From: JBDTCS01 sp039923455
GTDB taxonomy: Bacteria; Bacteroidota; Ignavibacteria; Palsa-1295
Assembly (NCBI GenBank): GCA_039923455.1
Contig: JBDTCS010000318.1
Span: 1-8,297, forward strand
Length of the DNA stretch: 8,297 nt
Reading direction: 5' to 3'
In this document: piece after piece, positions 6,618 to 8,297 of the stretch
Layout of the letters: each line of letters begins with the position of its first letter
How positions within the stretch are numbered: the stretch's first letter is position 1
Position numbers and translations under genes: made by a program
Notes under the pieces: generated by a model
What the model was told of the DNA's origin: nothing
What the model saw: only the letters and a program-made list of their open reading frames with translations
Database searches by the model: none

Positions 6618-7292
6618 ATGGAATTAGCAGTATATAGTAAGAGCGGAGTCAAGACAGGCAAGATGGTCACGGTAAGTGACGATATCTTCGGCCGCGAACC
6701 GCACGAGCATGCGATGTGGCTTTCGATCAAGGCTTATCTTGCAAATCAGCGTCAGGGTACACACTCGACGAAGGGTCGTAGCGAAGTCGCCGGCTCGACG
6801 AAGAAGTTGTTCCGTCAGAAGGGCACCGGTCGCGCTCGTCAGGGAGATATCAAATCCGGTTTGCATCCGGGTGGTGGTACGATGCACGGCCCAAAGCCGC
6901 ATTTGTACACCATGAATCTTCCAAAGCAGGTGAAGCAACTTGCTCGTAAGAGCGCGCTATCTGCGAAGATAAAGGACAATGCGTTCATCGTCATCGAAGA
7001 TCTGAATCTTTCCGAGGCGCGGACACGCAACGTACAAGATGTATTGAATGCGCTGAAGCTCGATACGAAGCAAGCACTTTTGCTCACGATCGGCGATAAC
7101 GATAACGTCTATAAGAGCGGTCGTAATATTCCGACACTTACCGTACTTGAGGCCGACAAAGCTTCAATGTACCAGATCTGGAAGAGCCGCGCAGTATTGA
7201 TTGAGCTTTCCGCTCTGAAGAATCTGGAGCAGACCTTCACGGGTGGTGCAACAGGAGTTGAGGTCGAGCATATCGCGATCTCTGCAGCATAA
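6618..7292 (+). CDS. rplD: 50S ribosomal protein L4 (uL4)
   Basis: L4 binds 23S rRNA domain I and lines the polypeptide exit tunnel. In Escherichia coli it also represses its own operon. The 224-residue product shows the family pattern: HAMWLSIKAYLANQRQGTHSTKGRSEV across 31-57 (split here by the loop start), the tunnel loop with KLFRQKGTGRARQGD (63-77), GGGTMHGPKP (85-94) and LARKSALS (108-115), then a Rossmann-like C-terminal half. It continues past the usual end with about 15 residues after LEQTF. Length is slightly above the Escherichia coli protein (201) but normal for FCB bacteria. Only a weak GCGGAT precedes the ATG. The gap to rplW is 40 bases and contains a tandem repeat. Confidence 0.97.
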   Translation: MELAVYSKSGVKTGKMVTVSDDIFGREPHEHAMWLSIKAYLANQRQGTHSTKGRSEVAGSTKKLFRQKGTGRARQGDIKSGLHPGGGTMHGPKPHLYTMNLPKQVKQLARKSALSAKIKDNAFIVIEDLNLSEARTRNVQDVLNALKLDTKQALLLTIGDNDNVYKSGRNIPTLTVLEADKASMYQIWKSRAVLIELSALKNLEQTFTGGATGVEVEHIAISAA

Positions 7293-7294
7293 GT

Positions 7295-7318
7295 TTAGAA
7301 TTTCTGATTAGAATTTCT
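7295..7318. repeat. Perfect 11-base tandem repeat in the rplD-rplW spacer
   Basis: TTAGAATTTCT occurs at 7295-7305 and again at 7308-7318 with only GA between. Each copy contains a small inverted repeat, AGAA-T-TTCT. It begins two bases after the rplD stop, and the second copy abuts the rplW ribosome binding site. It may be a local duplication; no function can be assigned. Confidence 0.6.
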
Positions 7319-7320
7319 TA

Positions 7321-7324
7321 GAGG
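7321..7324 (+). promoter_or_regulatory. Shine-Dalgarno sequence of rplW
   Basis: GAGG lies eight bases before the rplW ATG, extended to AGAGGA. It is the clearest ribosome binding site in the window and fixes the rplW start. It stands out because several other genes here have none. Confidence 0.65.
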
Positions 7325-7332
7325 ATTGACAG

Positions 7333-7650
7333 ATGGTTAGAGAAGTAGTAAAGCGTCCGATCTTGACAGAAAAAGCGACATTGCTCGCGGAGAAGGGCGT
7401 CTATACATTCGAAGTCCTGCACGACGCGAATAAAATTGAGATCGCGCAGTCGGTGCGTAATCGTTTTGGCGTCGAGGTTGCTAAGGTGCAAACATCTTGG
7501 TTGCCGGCAAAGCGCAAAAGTCAGCAGACTCGTAAGGGTTTGATGCAGGGTCAGAAGGCCGCGATCAAAAAAGCGACCGTACACCTGAAGAAAGGCTTCA
7601 CGATCGATCTCTTTGCACCTCTGGACGCGAAGGAATCGGGTTCGCTCTAA
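7333..7650 (+). CDS. rplW: 50S ribosomal protein L23 (uL23)
   Basis: L23 lies beside the exit tunnel and is the docking site for trigger factor and the signal recognition particle. The 105-residue product has the conserved start KRPILTEKAT (7-16). It then has GVYTFEV, DANKIEI (31-37), the helix SVRNRFGVEVAKVQT and a basic loop (AKRKSQQTRKG). Near the end it has KKATVHLKKGFTIDLF. Length is typical (about 95-105). The start is supported both by the family N-terminus and by a GAGG Shine-Dalgarno sequence. A 77-base spacer with a hairpin leads to rplB. Confidence 0.97.
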   Translation: MVREVVKRPILTEKATLLAEKGVYTFEVLHDANKIEIAQSVRNRFGVEVAKVQTSWLPAKRKSQQTRKGLMQGQKAAIKKATVHLKKGFTIDLFAPLDAKESGSL

Positions 7651-7687
7651 GTGAGCATTCGTGATTCGATAGAATTTATAACTATGC

Positions 7688-7712
7688 TTGATTGAAGCGA
7701 TAACTCAATCGA
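7688..7712 (+). promoter_or_regulatory. Hairpin in the rplW-rplB spacer
   Basis: TTGATTGA (7688-7695) pairs with TCAATCGA (7705-7712), eight pairs including one G-T wobble, around a nine-base loop. No T-run follows. It ends 15 bases before the rplB ATG, much like the rplC-rplD hairpin relative to rplD. Confidence 0.4.
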
Positions 7713-7727
7713 AACAGACAACGACCA

Positions 7728-8297
7728 ATGGCAATTAGGCAATTAAAACCGAGAACGGCAGCCACGAGATACTACTCTATCTCGAGCTTTGATGAGATCA
7801 CCAAAACGACACCGGAAAAGTCGTTGCTGGAGCCGCTTCGTAAATCGGGTGGCCGCGGTAATACCGGCCGTATCACCTCGCGTCATCGCGGCGGTGGTCA
7901 CAAGCGCATGTATCGTATTATCGATTTCAAGCGTAACAAGATCGGCATTCCAGGCAAAGTCGCAACGATCGAATACGATCCGAATCGTAACGCTCGTATC
8001 GCGCTCATCAATTATGCTGATGGTGACAAGCGCTATATTCTCGTACCGGATGGTCTCGAGGTTGGTGCAACGATCACCAGCGGTGCTGATTCCGAAATCT
8101 CTGTTGGCAATGCGTTGCCACTGAAGAACATGCCACTTGGTACGTTCGTGCATAATGTTGAGTTGCGTGCAGGTCACGGCGGTCAGATCGCCCGTTCGGC
8201 CGGTAACTCGTGCCAGGTACTCGCTAAGGATGGCGACTACTGCACACTGAAATTGCCTTCGGGCGAAATGCGCAAAGTTCGCATCGAGTGTAATGCT
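7728..8297 (+). CDS. rplB: 50S ribosomal protein L2 (uL2), C-terminus beyond window
   Basis: L2 is a primary rRNA-binding protein needed for subunit joining and for the peptidyl transferase centre. The frame from the ATG at 7728-7730 stays open for 190 codons to the right edge. Visible hallmarks are MAIRQLKPRTAATRYYS at the start, EITKTTPEKSLLEPL (23-37), GRITSRHRGGGHKR (47-60), the OB-fold region with KVATIEYDPNRNARIAL, and the start of the SH3-like domain with AGNSCQVLAKDG (158-169) and LPSGEMRKVRIEC. Full-length L2 is about 275 residues, so roughly 85 are missing, including the conserved GVAMNPVDHPHGG region. No Shine-Dalgarno sequence is visible. The next genes of the operon (usually rpsS, rplV, rpsC) would lie beyond the edge. 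Confidence 0.97.
   Translation, partial: MAIRQLKPRTAATRYYSISSFDEITKTTPEKSLLEPLRKSGGRGNTGRITSRHRGGGHKRMYRIIDFKRNKIGIPGKVATIEYDPNRNARIALINYADGDKRYILVPDGLEVGATITSGADSEISVGNALPLKNMPLGTFVHNVELRAGHGGQIARSAGNSCQVLAKDGDYCTLKLPSGEMRKVRIECNA

Overview
The window holds two blocks transcribed away from each other. The left block (positions 1 to 3428, minus strand) is a pair of tandem, related genes for large multi-spanning membrane proteins. The right block (4112 to 8297, plus strand) is the start of a ribosomal-protein operon in the order tuf, rpsJ, rplC, rplD, rplW, rplB. A 683-base non-coding region rich in inverted repeats separates them. Both outermost genes run off the window. The left one lacks its C-terminus and rplB lacks its last roughly 85 residues.

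The ribosomal genes are clearly bacterial chromosomal housekeeping genes. The wording of several proteins points to the FCB superphylum: the EF-Tu N-terminus (KFDRSKPHVNVGTIGHVDHGKT), the LARKSALS stretch in L4, and the EITKTTPEKSLLEPL stretch in L2. A deep-branching Chlorobi/Ignavibacteria/Kapabacteria-like lineage is plausible, but this is inferred from remembered family resemblance, not from a search. Shine-Dalgarno sequences are absent or weak in front of tuf, rplC, rplD, rplB and both membrane genes, which fits that group. Only rpsJ and rplW have clear ones.

Left block: a complete 575-residue protein and, 27 bases downstream, a second protein of at least 557 residues. They share architecture end to end: an N-terminal Asp-containing loop, a W/Y-PRW motif, an FYxYPP motif, about ten or more membrane helices and an extracytoplasmic C-terminal domain. 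They resemble the 'PTPS-related' membrane proteins, which look like GT-C-fold glycosyltransferases. Their biochemical role is not known from this sequence.

Right block: EF-Tu delivers aminoacyl-tRNA, and S10, L3, L4, L23 and L2 are ribosomal subunit proteins made together. A strong intrinsic terminator lies between tuf and rpsJ. fusA, rpsG and rpsL, often found just upstream of tuf, are absent here. The spacers in this operon are long for an S10 cluster (188, 48, 40 and 77 bases). Three of the four contain short perfect hairpins and the fourth contains a perfect 11-base tandem repeat.

No mobile element, CRISPR array, tRNA, rRNA, defence system or clear novel multi-gene system was found. The parts most worth a second look are the structured tuf leader with its attenuator-like alternative pairing, the cluster of hairpins between rpsJ and rplC, and the tandem membrane-protein paralogues.
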